DNA of 64,000 bases from Symbiobacterium terraclitae (GCF_017874315.1 NZ_JAGGLG010000018.1:1-64000), one strand, 5' to 3'; positions 15,065 through 23,561 are shown, counted from the stretch's first letter. A program made the numbers and translations. Notes: generated by a model not told the origin, from the sequence alone.

Positions 15065-16084
15065 TTACTCCTCCTCCGGTTCGAACAGATCGTCGAGGTT
15101 GCAGACGCCCCGGATGGGCGAGCAGGCCCCCCACATGGGGCAGGTGATGAAGACCACCACCAGCGAGGCGATCATGCCCAGCTTGAGCAGCACCAGCCAG
15201 CCCCAGGAGGTGGTCACGAAGGGCTCCCAGCTCCAGCCGAACATCGCCCAGGCCTGCACCAGCCCCGAGGCGACAATGGTGGGGAATACGGTGCGGACGA
15301 CGACGCGGAACCGCTCGAGCTGGAAGTTGGCCAGGATGACGGTGTCCATGTTCTCCCGCACCTGGCCGGCGGGCACGGCGATGAAGATGTTCCAGAGCGC
15401 ACCGCCCAGCCAGGCGGAGAAGGCCAAGAGGTGCAGCGTCCGGTTCAGGGAGAGCAGGCCGCCGGCCAGCCCCGGCCCCGACTGGATCAGCACGTCCACC
15501 GTGCCCATGACGGCGACGGCCGCCGCCATGTTGACGAGGGCCGTCCAGTCCAGGCCGTTCTGCCGCCGGGTGTCGACGGGCCGCCGCCAGCCCAGCGCGA
15601 TTGCGGCTCCCGCCGCCAGCAGGAGGGCGACGGCCAGGCCCGCCCAGGGCAAGAGGCCGGGGTGCTGCCGGCCGTAGATCGCCAGCTGCGCGCAGGCGAG
15701 GGCGATCCCCAGCGGGGCCAGGACCCTCTGCCACCGCCGGTGGAGCACGATCATCGCCTCGCCGTACTCGACCGCGTCCGCCACCGGCCGCATGTTCACG
15801 GAGGGGCGCAGGTAGAAGATCTTCCAGACCTCCGAGCCCAGGAGCATGGCGAGGAACCAGTAGGCCAGCCAGCGCACGGCCAGCAGCGGCCAGTCGATCC
15901 AGCCGTGGCGCAGGCCGGTGAGGATCGCCCCGGCCAGCGAGGCGCCGGTCACCAGGGTGAAGGCCACCTTCGGCAACATGTACTTGTCGAAGACCTTCGG
16001 GACCCGTCGGGGCCGGGCCGGGCGCACCGCAGCTCCCGCCGCGGGCCGGCCGAGATCCGGAATCGGCCGATCAGTGTCCAGCAA
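15065..16084 (-). CDS. CopD-like polytopic membrane protein with a Cys-rich tail
   Basis: A protein of 339 residues with about eight membrane segments. The second half has a CopD-like stretch, RTLHLLAFSAWLGGALWNIF. The C terminus, after the last helix, reads ITCPMWGACSPIRGVCNL, with three Cys spaced C-x5-C-x6-C, a plausible metal, cluster or persulfide site. The TTG start at 16084 lies inside the end of the cysteine desulfurase gene, nine bases after GGGGGG, so the two are coupled. Copper import is the usual CopD suggestion, and the facing cupredoxin lipoprotein gene would fit. Transport of a sulfur compound or an electron-transfer role is equally possible. Confidence 0.7.
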   Translation of the reverse strand: MLDTDRPIPDLGRPAAGAAVRPARPRRVPKVFDKYMLPKVAFTLVTGASLAGAILTGLRHGWIDWPLLAVRWLAYWFLAMLLGSEVWKIFYLRPSVNMRPVADAVEYGEAMIVLHRRWQRVLAPLGIALACAQLAIYGRQHPGLLPWAGLAVALLLAAGAAIALGWRRPVDTRRQNGLDWTALVNMAAAVAVMGTVDVLIQSGPGLAGGLLSLNRTLHLLAFSAWLGGALWNIFIAVPAGQVRENMDTVILANFQLERFRVVVRTVFPTIVASGLVQAWAMFGWSWEPFVTTSWGWLVLLKLGMIASLVVVFITCPMWGACSPIRGVCNLDDLFEPEEE

Positions 16085-17210
16085 GCTCAGCGACCCCCCT
16101 TATCGCCTCTTCGATGTCGCGTTCCGTGGTAAAATAGCCCGGGCTCAACCGCATGGCCCCGCCGAGGGCGAGGCTCCCCAGGGCCTCGTGGGCGCCCGGG
16201 TTGCAGTGCAGGCCCGCCCGCCCGATAACGCCGAACCGCTCGTCCAGCAGCTCCTCCACCTCACCCGGGTCCATCCCCGCGATGTTGAAGCTGACCACCC
16301 CCGTCCGCTGCTCGGGCCGCTCCGGCCCGTAGACCTTCACCCCCGGCCGGCCGCGCAGGCCATCCAGCAGGGCGCCCGCCAGCTCAAGCTCACGGCAGCG
16401 GATGCGCTCCGGCGTGGTCTCCACCAGGAAGCCCACGCCTGCCGCCAGCCCGGCGATGCCCGGGACGTTGAGCGTGCCGCTCTCGAAGCCCTCAGGGAAG
16501 ACGGCCGGCTGGTCGAGCTGGGCGGAGTGGGCGCCGGTGCCTCCCTCCCGGATGGGCCGCAGGTCGACCGCGGCGTCCACCAGCAGCAGGCCGGTGCCCT
16601 GGGGGCCGAGGAGCCCCTTGTGCCCGGCGGCCGCGAGGAGGTGAATGCCCATCCGCCCCATGTGGATGGGGTAAACGCCTGCGGTCTGGGCGGCGTCCAC
16701 CAGGAGGAAGACCCCCGCCCGGCGTGCGATCTCGCCCAGTTCCGCGATGGGCTGCAGGGCGCCGGAGACGTTGGAGCCGTGGTGGGTGGCGATGAGGCGG
16801 GTGGCGGGGCGGAGGGCGGACCGCACCGCGGCCGGATCCAGAAGCCCCCGTTCGTCCACGGGCAGCCAGGTGACGGCGACGCCCTGCCGCTCCAGCGCCG
16901 CCAGCGGACGGCGCAGGGCGTTGTGCTCGGCCCGGGTGGTGATCACGTGGTCGCCGGGGCGCAGGAGCCCCTTCAGGGCGAGGTTCAGGGCTTCGGTCGC
17001 GCTGGCGGTGAAGACGGCCCGGGCCGGGTCAGCGAGCCCGAACAGGCGGGCGACCGCCTCCCGTGCCCGCATCACCTGCCGACCGGCGGCCAGCGCCAGC
17101 GTGTGCCCGCCCCGGCCGGGGCTGCCGCCGGCCCGGAGGGCGGCGTCCGCCGCCCGGTAGACCGCCTCCGGCTTCGGGTGGCTCGTCGCCGCGTTGTCGA
17201 GGTAGATCAA
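16071..17210 (-). CDS. Cysteine desulfurase / selenocysteine lyase family protein
   Basis: A PLP-dependent class V aminotransferase-fold enzyme of about 379 residues that would remove sulfur from cysteine (or selenium from selenocysteine) as a persulfide. The N terminus is IYLDNAATSHPKPEAVY. The PLP Lys is in AAAGHKGLLGPQGTGLL, near residue 200, and the sulfur-accepting Cys is in GRAGLHCNPGAHEALG, near residue 340. The TTG at 17210 follows AAGGGGGG by seven bases and begins exactly at the conserved IYLDNAAT, so I prefer it to upstream ATGs that lie within the Fur-type box. It is the first gene of a four-gene operon. A second housekeeping IscS is likely elsewhere. Confidence 0.9.
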   Translation of the reverse strand: MIYLDNAATSHPKPEAVYRAADAALRAGGSPGRGGHTLALAAGRQVMRAREAVARLFGLADPARAVFTASATEALNLALKGLLRPGDHVITTRAEHNALRRPLAALERQGVAVTWLPVDERGLLDPAAVRSALRPATRLIATHHGSNVSGALQPIAELGEIARRAGVFLLVDAAQTAGVYPIHMGRMGIHLLAAAGHKGLLGPQGTGLLLVDAAVDLRPIREGGTGAHSAQLDQPAVFPEGFESGTLNVPGIAGLAAGVGFLVETTPERIRCRELELAGALLDGLRGRPGVKVYGPERPEQRTGVVSFNIAGMDPGEVEELLDERFGVIGRAGLHCNPGAHEALGSLALGGAMRLSPGYFTTERDIEEAIRGVAELAGH

Positions 17211-17237
17211 GGGGATACCCCCCTTCACTTCGTTGTT

Positions 17238-17256
17238 GAGAGTCATTCTCATTATC
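17238..17256. promoter_or_regulatory. Fur-family (Fur/PerR/Zur) box candidate
   Basis: GAGAGTCATTCTCATTATC matches the 19-bp Fur consensus at 15 of 19 positions when read on the other strand. It lies 28 bases upstream of the cysteine desulfurase TTG and about 95 bases ahead of the divergent cupredoxin gene. A -10-like GATAAT for the minus strand overlaps it, as expected for a repressor site. Confidence 0.6.
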
Positions 17257-17350
17257 ATGCAGACCGCGGCCGGACAAAGTGATCTGGGTCACACCCGCGT
17301 GCGGGCCACGGCGATTATAGTGAAGGCGCAGGCAAGGGGGTGACCGTCCC

Positions 17351-17740
17351 ATGCGTCGCACACCGTTCATGGCAGTGCTCCTGCTCACCATCCTCACGGC
17401 GCTGTCCGGCTGTGGCGGCGCCAGCGCCGAGCCGCCGGCGGAGCCCGCCGAAGGCGAGGTCACGGTGGTCATGAAGGCCATGAAGTTCTCGCCGGCGGAA
17501 CTCACGGTGAAGGCAGGAACCAAGATCACGTTTGTCAACCAGGATGCGATCGCCCACGACGTGGTGCAGTCGACGGTGCGGGGGCTCTGGAAGGAGACGC
17601 CCGCCTTCGACTCGGGCGTCATCAGGCCGGGCGAGTCGTGGACGCTGACGATCGACGAACCCGGGACATACCCGTTCCTCTGCAGCCAGGCCGGCCACTA
17701 CACGGCCGGAATGGTCGGCACGATCACCGTCGTCGAGTAG
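17351..17740 (+). CDS. Cupredoxin-domain lipoprotein
   Basis: A protein of 129 residues with a lipoprotein signal peptide (lipobox LSGC near residue 20). One plastocyanin-like domain follows: MKFSPAELTVKAGTKITFVN, then the His of IAHDVV, then the Cys-His-Met loop FLCSQAGHYTAGM. All four type I copper ligands (His, Cys, His, Met) are present. It would carry electrons or copper at the outer face of the membrane. It is divergent from the cysteine desulfurase operon that contains a CopD-like membrane protein, with a Fur-type box between them. It is transcribed alone and ends at a hairpin. Confidence 0.88.
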   Translation: MRRTPFMAVLLLTILTALSGCGGASAEPPAEPAEGEVTVVMKAMKFSPAELTVKAGTKITFVNQDAIAHDVVQSTVRGLWKETPAFDSGVIRPGESWTLTIDEPGTYPFLCSQAGHYTAGMVGTITVVE

Positions 17741-17746
17741 CGCAAG

Positions 17747-17780
17747 GAGGCACCCCCGACCGTTGGGTCGAGGGTGCCTC
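17747..17780 (+). terminator. Terminator of the cupredoxin gene
   Basis: A 15-bp stem with one mismatch (GAGGCACCCCCGACC against GGTCGAGGGTGCCTC) and a 4-base loop starts six bases past the stop. The following bases, TGTGCGTGTC, are only weakly U-rich. Confidence 0.7.
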
Positions 17781-17836
17781 TGTGCGTGTCGGACACGAAA
17801 TGAAACGCCGCCCGGGGCGAAACGACGGGACGGTTC

Positions 17837-19075
17837 CTACAAGTCGGCCCCGAGCCACTGTTTCAGCTTGAACCTGACGCGCTTCTCGCCGTCGACGTAG
17901 TCCCGCGGATCTGCGCTCAGGAAAAGCCTTAGGATGTCTTCGATGTAGCGGCCGGGGAAGAGTTCGTTCCAGGCGGCGACATGTTCGTGGCCCTCCATGG
18001 TGCGGAACCCGCGGACCGCCTCACGGTAGTATGCTGACGCCAGAGCGGCATCCACCCACACGGCGGCGTCGCCCATCATCTCCCGCGCGAACCACTCCTC
18101 CGTGCCGTCGCCGCTCATCTCTTCGCTGAACACCCCGTCAGGGAACAGCCGGTCCAGCTCCAGGAGCGCCCGGCGGCCCGCCGCCCGGGCGAGTTCATGT
18201 TCGCCCGCGCGGTGGAACCAGTGGGAGGCCCGGATCAGGTCACCCACGGCGTCCAGGTACACTCCGGTCGACGGCCGGCGGACGGCCTGGAGCAGCATCA
18301 GTTTCGTCGTCCCGGACGTCTCGTGGAGCCGGCCCAGCCTGTCGTACTGCCCGGTCTGCCGGTACCAGTCGGGCAGAAGCGGGAACCCGCCAAGCCGTAT
18401 GCGCTCGGGATCAGGGTTCACCTCCCTCCTCCAGTACTCGGCTGCCCCCCTCCAGTACTCGAACAACGCCCTGAACTCGTCCACGGGCCCGCCCCGGGCC
18501 CCGCCGGACGCCTCGTCCCCGTGCGCGGGCGGACGCCCCCCCGCAGCGGGCGTGCACTCCCTGCTCCGGATCAGCGCAGGCGGCTCGGGGAGGCCGTCGC
18601 CCTCGACACGGGTGATCTCCAGCCTTCCCGTGCAGACGCACACCACCGTGCCGGGCGGGTAGTCCTGGGCATAGTGCCCCCACGGCAGCGTCACCGCGAG
18701 CGTGAGGCCTGCGTCCAGCAGCAGGTCGTCCCTCCGGGCGCCGGTGACGGTGCCGTAAAGCTCGTACCCGCTCGCAGGGACCAAAGGCCCGGCGTTCGCA
18801 TCCTGGCACCGCAGGAAGTCCGCATCCCAGGCAAACATGATCCGGGCTGCGTCCGCGGCCGGCGCAATGGATGCCGCGTGACACCGGAGCGTGAACCGGA
18901 GCGTCGAGCCGACCGGGTACCGCTCCCGTGCCGGCCCGGGGCCGAACTCGTCAACCACCAGGGGCACCGCGAGTTCGGAGAGGCCGAGCGCGATTCGCTT
19001 CCAGCCTGAAGCCCCCGCGTCGATGGCATCCAGGACCGTCGCCCGGTAGACGGGCAGAGCCAGCATCTGATCCAT
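17837..19075 (-). CDS. Hypothetical protein; N-terminal domain duplicated at 23.9 kb
   Basis: A protein of about 412 residues with no signal peptide or membrane segment and no recognised family. The N-terminal domain begins LALPVYRATVLDAIDAG and contains LSELAVPLVVDEF. The same opening appears in a truncated ORF at 23680-23910. A low-complexity Gly/Pro/Arg stretch near residue 190 separates it from a helical C-terminal half (FRALFEYWRGAAEYWRR, then LAREMMGDAAVWV-like segments). The ATG at 19075 has GGGGAGGTGCGGAG in front. The longer reading to 19138 would cross this site. It lies at the edge of the secreted-protein and toxin region, and a link to toxin immunity is speculative. Confidence 0.7.
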   Translation of the reverse strand: MDQMLALPVYRATVLDAIDAGASGWKRIALGLSELAVPLVVDEFGPGPARERYPVGSTLRFTLRCHAASIAPAADAARIMFAWDADFLRCQDANAGPLVPASGYELYGTVTGARRDDLLLDAGLTLAVTLPWGHYAQDYPPGTVVCVCTGRLEITRVEGDGLPEPPALIRSRECTPAAGGRPPAHGDEASGGARGGPVDEFRALFEYWRGAAEYWRREVNPDPERIRLGGFPLLPDWYRQTGQYDRLGRLHETSGTTKLMLLQAVRRPSTGVYLDAVGDLIRASHWFHRAGEHELARAAGRRALLELDRLFPDGVFSEEMSGDGTEEWFAREMMGDAAVWVDAALASAYYREAVRGFRTMEGHEHVAAWNELFPGRYIEDILRLFLSADPRDYVDGEKRVRFKLKQWLGADL

Positions 19076-19388
19076 CTCCGCACCTCCCCGGTCGGCTCCT
19101 TCCTCGCTGGTCCTTCCCCCGTTGATCCGCGGTGGCAACCGGATGTTCCGGCGTCTCCCCGACCCGCGGCTGGGCTGCAGGGTCCTGAACGGATCCTGCA
19201 GGGGCCGGTGCCTCCTGTCTCGGGGGGCTCGCCAGAAGGCCCGGGGTTCAGGTCACCCCATGCGAAAATCCTCACAGAGGTACAATGTTATCTGTTTTTC
19301 CGCCTTACTCCTGCCGAAAGTGCGAAGCTCTCCAACAGTTCTGCCAGGACTGCGCCCGGGTGGGGTCGAAGCCCCCGCGCAACAAGGG

Positions 19389-19410
19389 AAGGGCGCCCTC
19401 AAGCGCCCTT
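19389..19410 (-). terminator. Terminator of the first Gmad2-like lipoprotein gene; comment on the 19076-19459 gap
   Basis: AAGGGCGC and GCGCCCTT form an 8-bp stem with a 6-base loop, followed on the minus strand by CCCTTGTT. The rest of the 19076-19459 gap shows AT-rich patches near 19285-19305 that may hold the promoter of the 19075 gene, but no clear -35/-10 pair. Confidence 0.55.
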
Positions 19411-19459
19411 GAGGTTCACCTCGGCGACGGCGGTGGCCAGCGCCGCGGCCCTGAGCGAC

Positions 19460-20677
19460 TCACGGCAGCCACTGGCCGGCCTGCTCCCAGTCCGCGATGC
19501 GCCAGGTCCCGCCCACGGGCTCCAGGCGCCAGGTCATGGTGGACGCCTTACCGGTGAAGCTGCTCACGTACTCCATCCGCACCAGCACCGCGTCGCCGGC
19601 CTGTTCCAGGCTGAGGCGGGCCTCGTCGGGGAACCAGTCTTCAGCCTTGATGCTGGAAGGATCGCGGGTCATCTCCTCCCGCCAGTGGGCCGCCGCCTTG
19701 CCTGTGGTCAGCCACTCGGCCCGCTCGTACCAGTCGGCGCGCCAGTAGCGTAGCAGAAGGTCCCGGACCGTCGCCTCGTCCAGCGGGGGAGGCGACGACG
19801 CGCCCGCATCCGGGGCGGGGTAGTACGAGGAGAGTTCCAGCTCGCGCACGAGCCCGCCTGCGCCGAACCGCACCGTCAGCGCCGCGTGCGCCGACGGGCT
19901 CAGGTACCGCCACTCGGTTCCGTCCGGCGAGATCGCCTGCGGAGCCCCGAGCCGGGCGGCCACCTCCTCCGCGCACTGCCCGACCTCCACGCCGGAGCCG
20001 GTGCGACCCTTCGCCGCCACGAGGCGGTGCGCACGGCCCAGGCTGTAGGGCAGGTGGGCCACCACCGCGTCGTTGCCGAAGGCGTAGGTGCGGCCGTTTA
20101 TCAGGCGGCCGTCGCCGAGCGCTTCCTCCAGCGCGGAGATCCCGGCGCGCAGGGGCGCCCCCATCACCGTCACTTCTTCCGCCTCCGGCTCCCATGTGCG
20201 CGCGGGATCCGGCACCACGGCGATCCCGGGTGTCTGGCGCGGCCGGAAGCGGACTTGCGCCGTGGCAGCCGGGATCCACTCCCAGGCCGGCTTGACCAGC
20301 AGTTCCGCCGTGCCCGTCTCCCCTTCAGGATCTTGCGTCAGGGGAACCGTAACGACGAACCGCCCCCAGTTGGCCCCGCCTCCCGCCTCGGTCTGCGCCT
20401 CGCCCAGGGGCGTGCCGTCGGCGTCGCGGACCACCACGCGGACCGTGTGGGCGTCTGCCGAGGGGTGCCCTCTGGCCGCCCGGGCGTACCCGCTCACGAC
20501 AAACCGGCCCGGGCAGACCAGGTCGTGCGACGCATCGGTGATCGCAGCGCCGCGCCCGGGGACCTGCGCCGCAGTCCGCCCAGCCGTCACCGGCGACTCT
20601 GCAGCCGGCGCCGCACAGCCGGCCAGCAGCCCCGCCAGGGCGCACGTACAGGTCAGCAACTTGGCGCCTCGCTTCAT
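19460..20677 (-). CDS. Lipoprotein with a Gmad2-like immunoglobulin-type domain
   Basis: A protein of about 405 residues. A lipoprotein signal peptide (MKRGAKLLTCTCALAGLLAG then Cys) anchors it outside the membrane. The region around residues 45-160 (LVCPGRFVVSGYARAA, then VRVVVRDADGTPLGEAQTEA) resembles the Gmad2 immunoglobulin-like domain of spore-germination-linked proteins. The rest is unclassified, with a C-terminal WxxxPVGGTWRIADWEQ-type segment. It is a close paralogue of the upstream gene at 20698-22287, covering that protein's second part, so the pair arose by duplication. The ATG at 20677 is preferred because the lipobox then lies about 20 residues in. The gene follows its paralogue by 20 bases. 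Confidence 0.8.
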   Translation of the reverse strand: MKRGAKLLTCTCALAGLLAGCAAPAAESPVTAGRTAAQVPGRGAAITDASHDLVCPGRFVVSGYARAARGHPSADAHTVRVVVRDADGTPLGEAQTEAGGGANWGRFVVTVPLTQDPEGETGTAELLVKPAWEWIPAATAQVRFRPRQTPGIAVVPDPARTWEPEAEEVTVMGAPLRAGISALEEALGDGRLINGRTYAFGNDAVVAHLPYSLGRAHRLVAAKGRTGSGVEVGQCAEEVAARLGAPQAISPDGTEWRYLSPSAHAALTVRFGAGGLVRELELSSYYPAPDAGASSPPPLDEATVRDLLLRYWRADWYERAEWLTTGKAAAHWREEMTRDPSSIKAEDWFPDEARLSLEQAGDAVLVRMEYVSSFTGKASTMTWRLEPVGGTWRIADWEQAGQWLP

Positions 20678-20697
20678 GCGCACGAGCCCCCCTGTCC

Positions 20698-22287
20698 TCA
20701 TGGCTCCCACCGGCCGTCCCGCTGCCATGCTGCGATGCGCCACACTCCCCCTGCGGGCTCGAGGCGCCAGGTCACGGTGGCCTCCTCCCCGGTGACGCCG
20801 CTAACGTACTCCATGTGCACCAGCGTCCCTTCCCCGGCCGGTTCCACGGCGAGGCGTGCGCCGTCGACGGACCAGTCCTCGGGCACCGCGATTCCGGGGT
20901 CCATGGACATCCACTTCCACCAGTAGGCCGACGCCCCGCCGGTGGTCAGCAGCTCCGCCCGTTCAAACCAGTCGGCTTGCCGGTAGCGCCGCAGCAGGTC
21001 CCGGGCCGCCGCCTCGTCCAGCGCCGGTGGCGCAGGCAGATCAGCCTCCGGGGCCGGGTAATGCGAGAACAGCTCGAGCCCGCTGACGAGTCCGCCCGCG
21101 CCGAACCGCACCGCCAGGGCTGCGTGGGACGCCGGGCTCAGGTAGTACCACTCCCGCCCGTCCGCCGCCATCGCCTGCGGCTTCCCGAGCCGGGCGATCA
21201 GCTCCTCCGCGCACTGCCTGACCTCCGCGCCGGCGCCGGTGCCGCCCCGGGTCGTCACGAGGCGGTGCGCCCGGGCCTGCAGGTGCGCCTGGTAGGGGAA
21301 GTACGCCCGCACCGCGTCGTTCCCGAAGACGTAGGTGCGGCCGTCGAAGCTGCTGCCCTTGCCGCGTACGGCCTCCAGCTCCGGGAGCGTCGCGCGCAGC
21401 GGCGCCCCCATGACGGTCAGCTCCTCCGCCTTCGGCTCCCAGGCCCTCCCGGGATCCGCCTCGACCGCGAACGCGGGCTCCCGGTCCGGACCGAAGCTCA
21501 GCGACGCGCTGTCGGACAGCACCCAGTCATCCCCGCGGATGTCCAGCACCTCCACGGTGCCCGACTCCCCGGCGGGCTGCCGCTCCAGCGGAACGGTAAT
21601 CACGAAGCTCCCCCAGTTGCCCCGGCCGCCTCCGGCCTCGGACTGCACCTCGCCCAGGGGCGCGCCGTCGGCGTCGCGGACCCGCACGAGCACGACGTCC
21701 TCGTTCACCATGGCAAAGCCGCTGACGACCACCCGGCCCGGGCAGACCAGGTCGTGCGAAGCGGCTGTGATCGCGGCGCCGTAATCGGGCAGCGGTGCCG
21801 GCGGAAGGCCGTGGGTGTTGAGCACCAGCGGGATCCAGCGGCTCCCCTCCTCAGGGTTCAGGACGATCGGCGGGGCCCCGGAGGCGGAGCCGCCTTCCAG
21901 GACCGCCACCCCGGCCCCGCCCGGCTGTTCCCCGGCGACCCGATACCCTACGTGTACGACCCCCTGCCCCCACTCCAGGCTGGTGACGGTGACGGCGCCG
22001 GCCGGCCCGGGAGCCGCGATGAGGTAGGTGGCCCCCCCTTCGCTGAGGGTCAGCATGCCGCCGCTCCGCTCCACGGCTGCCATCCAGGCGCACACCGCCC
22101 CGGGAAGGCTCTCCCCCTCCCGCACGGGCCTCAGCCCAACCACGCCCCCGGCGACATCGAGGGGGCGGGCAACGCAGTCGGAGGGCGGCGCCGGGGGCGG
22201 GGTCGGCCCTCGCGCCGGTGACTGTGCCGGCGACTGCCCGGCGCAGCCGGGAAGCAGCCCGGCCAGGAGCAGCGCGCTCGTCAGCAT
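20698..22287 (-). CDS. Larger Gmad2-like lipoprotein, paralogue of the next gene
   Basis: A protein of about 529 residues. The lipobox is LPGC near residue 15, after MLTSALLLAGLL, so the signal peptide has no basic residues before its hydrophobic core and the start lacks a good ribosome site. The true start may be upstream, or the 5' end may be damaged at the seven-G run (22295-22301). Residues 25-170 have no counterpart in the paralogue. From there on the two proteins align closely: LVCPGRVVVSGFA, VRVRDADGAPLGEVQSEAGG, ELTVMGAPLRA, FDGRTYVFGNDAV, YYLSPASHAALAVRFGAGGL. Surface location is inferred. Role unknown. Confidence 0.75.
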   Translation of the reverse strand: MLTSALLLAGLLPGCAGQSPAQSPARGPTPPPAPPSDCVARPLDVAGGVVGLRPVREGESLPGAVCAWMAAVERSGGMLTLSEGGATYLIAAPGPAGAVTVTSLEWGQGVVHVGYRVAGEQPGGAGVAVLEGGSASGAPPIVLNPEEGSRWIPLVLNTHGLPPAPLPDYGAAITAASHDLVCPGRVVVSGFAMVNEDVVLVRVRDADGAPLGEVQSEAGGGRGNWGSFVITVPLERQPAGESGTVEVLDIRGDDWVLSDSASLSFGPDREPAFAVEADPGRAWEPKAEELTVMGAPLRATLPELEAVRGKGSSFDGRTYVFGNDAVRAYFPYQAHLQARAHRLVTTRGGTGAGAEVRQCAEELIARLGKPQAMAADGREWYYLSPASHAALAVRFGAGGLVSGLELFSHYPAPEADLPAPPALDEAAARDLLRRYRQADWFERAELLTTGGASAYWWKWMSMDPGIAVPEDWSVDGARLAVEPAGEGTLVHMEYVSGVTGEEATVTWRLEPAGGVWRIAAWQRDGRWEP

Positions 22288-22436
22288 CTTCAACGGGGGG
22301 GCAGACCAGCAGATAGAGACCCGCGATAGGATTGACCAACTGGCCCTCCTCGTCGTAAGCCAGCGGAATTGGCTTGCCATCCTCGCCGCATATGCAGAGA
22401 AGAATGATGCCTTCGATGAAAGCGATGAGGCCCAGG

Positions 22437-22722
22437 TTAGTGCTTGGCTATTGGAGCACGCCCTGGTGTGCGGCGACGGGAAGGGAGGGTAGTGTATGAA
22501 GAAGCGGTCACAACAGGCCCACCACCCGGCGCCGCCCCGGCTACAACGGCAAAGGAGTACCGCGGCCCCAGCCAACCGAACACATCGTTCGCACTCGATG
22601 TGCGCTGATCGTTCCCGCCGCGGGTCGTCCAGTTCCCAGCGGCAGAGGCTGGCGACACTGTCGCGGTCAGCATCAGCGCCAAGGGAAAGCAAAAACGCCA
22701 TGCGGCGCCTGATCTTCCGCAT
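22437..22722 (-). pseudogene. 5' remnant of a secreted beta-propeller (PQQ-repeat-like) protein
   Basis: From the ATG at 22722 the sequence gives a signal peptide start, MRKIRRRMAFLLSL. The frame is then lost, and the continuation ALMLTATVSPASA plus mature GNWTTRGGNDQRTSSAND and AAPGGGPVV is in the next frame. Removing one C from the CCC at about 22684-22687 would rejoin them. The mature part looks like the first blade of a PQQ-type propeller (WxxxGGNxQRT). Only about 80 residues remain. Further decayed coding sequence (GEDGKPIPLAYDEEGQLVNP) lies at 22310-22385 in yet another frame. Confidence 0.6.
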
Positions 22723-22765
22723 CGTATTCTCTCCCTTCCTATCTCATGGTGCATATCGAAAGCAG

Positions 22766-22790
22766 GAACCGGAGGCGTTGCCCCCGGTTC
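22766..22790 (-). terminator. Terminator of the stalk-domain protein gene
   Basis: GAACCGG-GGC and GCC-CCGGTTC arms form an 11-bp stem with one mismatch and a 3-base loop, 13 bases past the stop. On the minus strand it is followed by CTGCTTTCG. Confidence 0.6.
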
Positions 22791-22802
22791 GACCTGCGAT
22801 GT

Positions 22803-23540
22803 CTACCTTCTCAGGTTCCAATTTCCAGCCTCGTACCTCTCACCAAGGCTGTAATTGCCCCAGTAACCCCACGGCGACCAGATCCAGATCTGATACTTGC
22901 CGGGCCAGTCGCGCGGAACTCTCGGGTCGTCGGGACCGTTGGCGCCCACCCAGTCCACCTTCGCACCGAATGCCTCGGCGATGAAGCGGAGAGGCACCAG
23001 GGTCCGGTCATCCTTAAGGATGGAAGGCTGGTCGAGGCGAACAACCTGCCCGTTCACCGTCGCCTTGTCGTCACCGATGATAAAGTGGATCGTGAGAGCA
23101 TCCCGCTCGATCAGCACCTCGTTCGGCTTGTCGGGCGTCCAGGTAACCTTGGCCCCCATCGCCTCTGCCACGAAGCGGATCGGCACCAGGGTCCGGCCGG
23201 TTGCAGGATTCAGCCAGGCCGGGACATCGCCCTGCACCCGCTTCCGGTCAACCGCCACCACCGGGTGCTCCGGAGTGCCGCTAGTGGTTCGCGGCATGTC
23301 CAGCAGAATCTGCTCCCGCCGTTCCGTGTCGTACAGCCAGCCGCTGTCATCCCCGCTCCCGTGCTGAATGCCACCAGGATCGGGCGTACCGCAAATCTCC
23401 GGCATCACATCGCAGATGGTCTGGGTAGACGCGGAAACCCGAGCCGTCATCCCTGCGCTCGTCAGCGCCATGAACACGACCAGTACAGTCGCGACTTTGG
23501 TCAGGCTCTTCCGATAGGACCACTCCTTTTTCTTCATCAT
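22803..23540 (-). CDS. Secreted protein with a copper amine oxidase N-terminal-like (stalk) domain
   Basis: A protein of 245 residues with a signal peptide (KVATVLVVFMALTSAGMTARV then SAS). The stalk-domain hallmark occurs twice: GRTLVPIRFVAEAMGAKVTW near residue 115 and RTLVPLRFIAEAFGAKVDW near residue 185, with VLIERDALTIHFIIGD between them. This domain is common on Firmicute surface and spore proteins and is not itself an oxidase. The C-terminal tail is aromatic-rich (IWIWSPWGYWGNYS). The ATG has TTAGGAGGG in front, and a good promoter precedes it. Probably a cell-surface protein of unknown partner. Confidence 0.85.
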   Translation of the reverse strand: MMKKKEWSYRKSLTKVATVLVVFMALTSAGMTARVSASTQTICDVMPEICGTPDPGGIQHGSGDDSGWLYDTERREQILLDMPRTTSGTPEHPVVAVDRKRVQGDVPAWLNPATGRTLVPIRFVAEAMGAKVTWTPDKPNEVLIERDALTIHFIIGDDKATVNGQVVRLDQPSILKDDRTLVPLRFIAEAFGAKVDWVGANGPDDPRVPRDWPGKYQIWIWSPWGYWGNYSLGERYEAGNWNLRR

Positions 23541-23561
23541 TTGGCATCCCTCCTAACTTCT

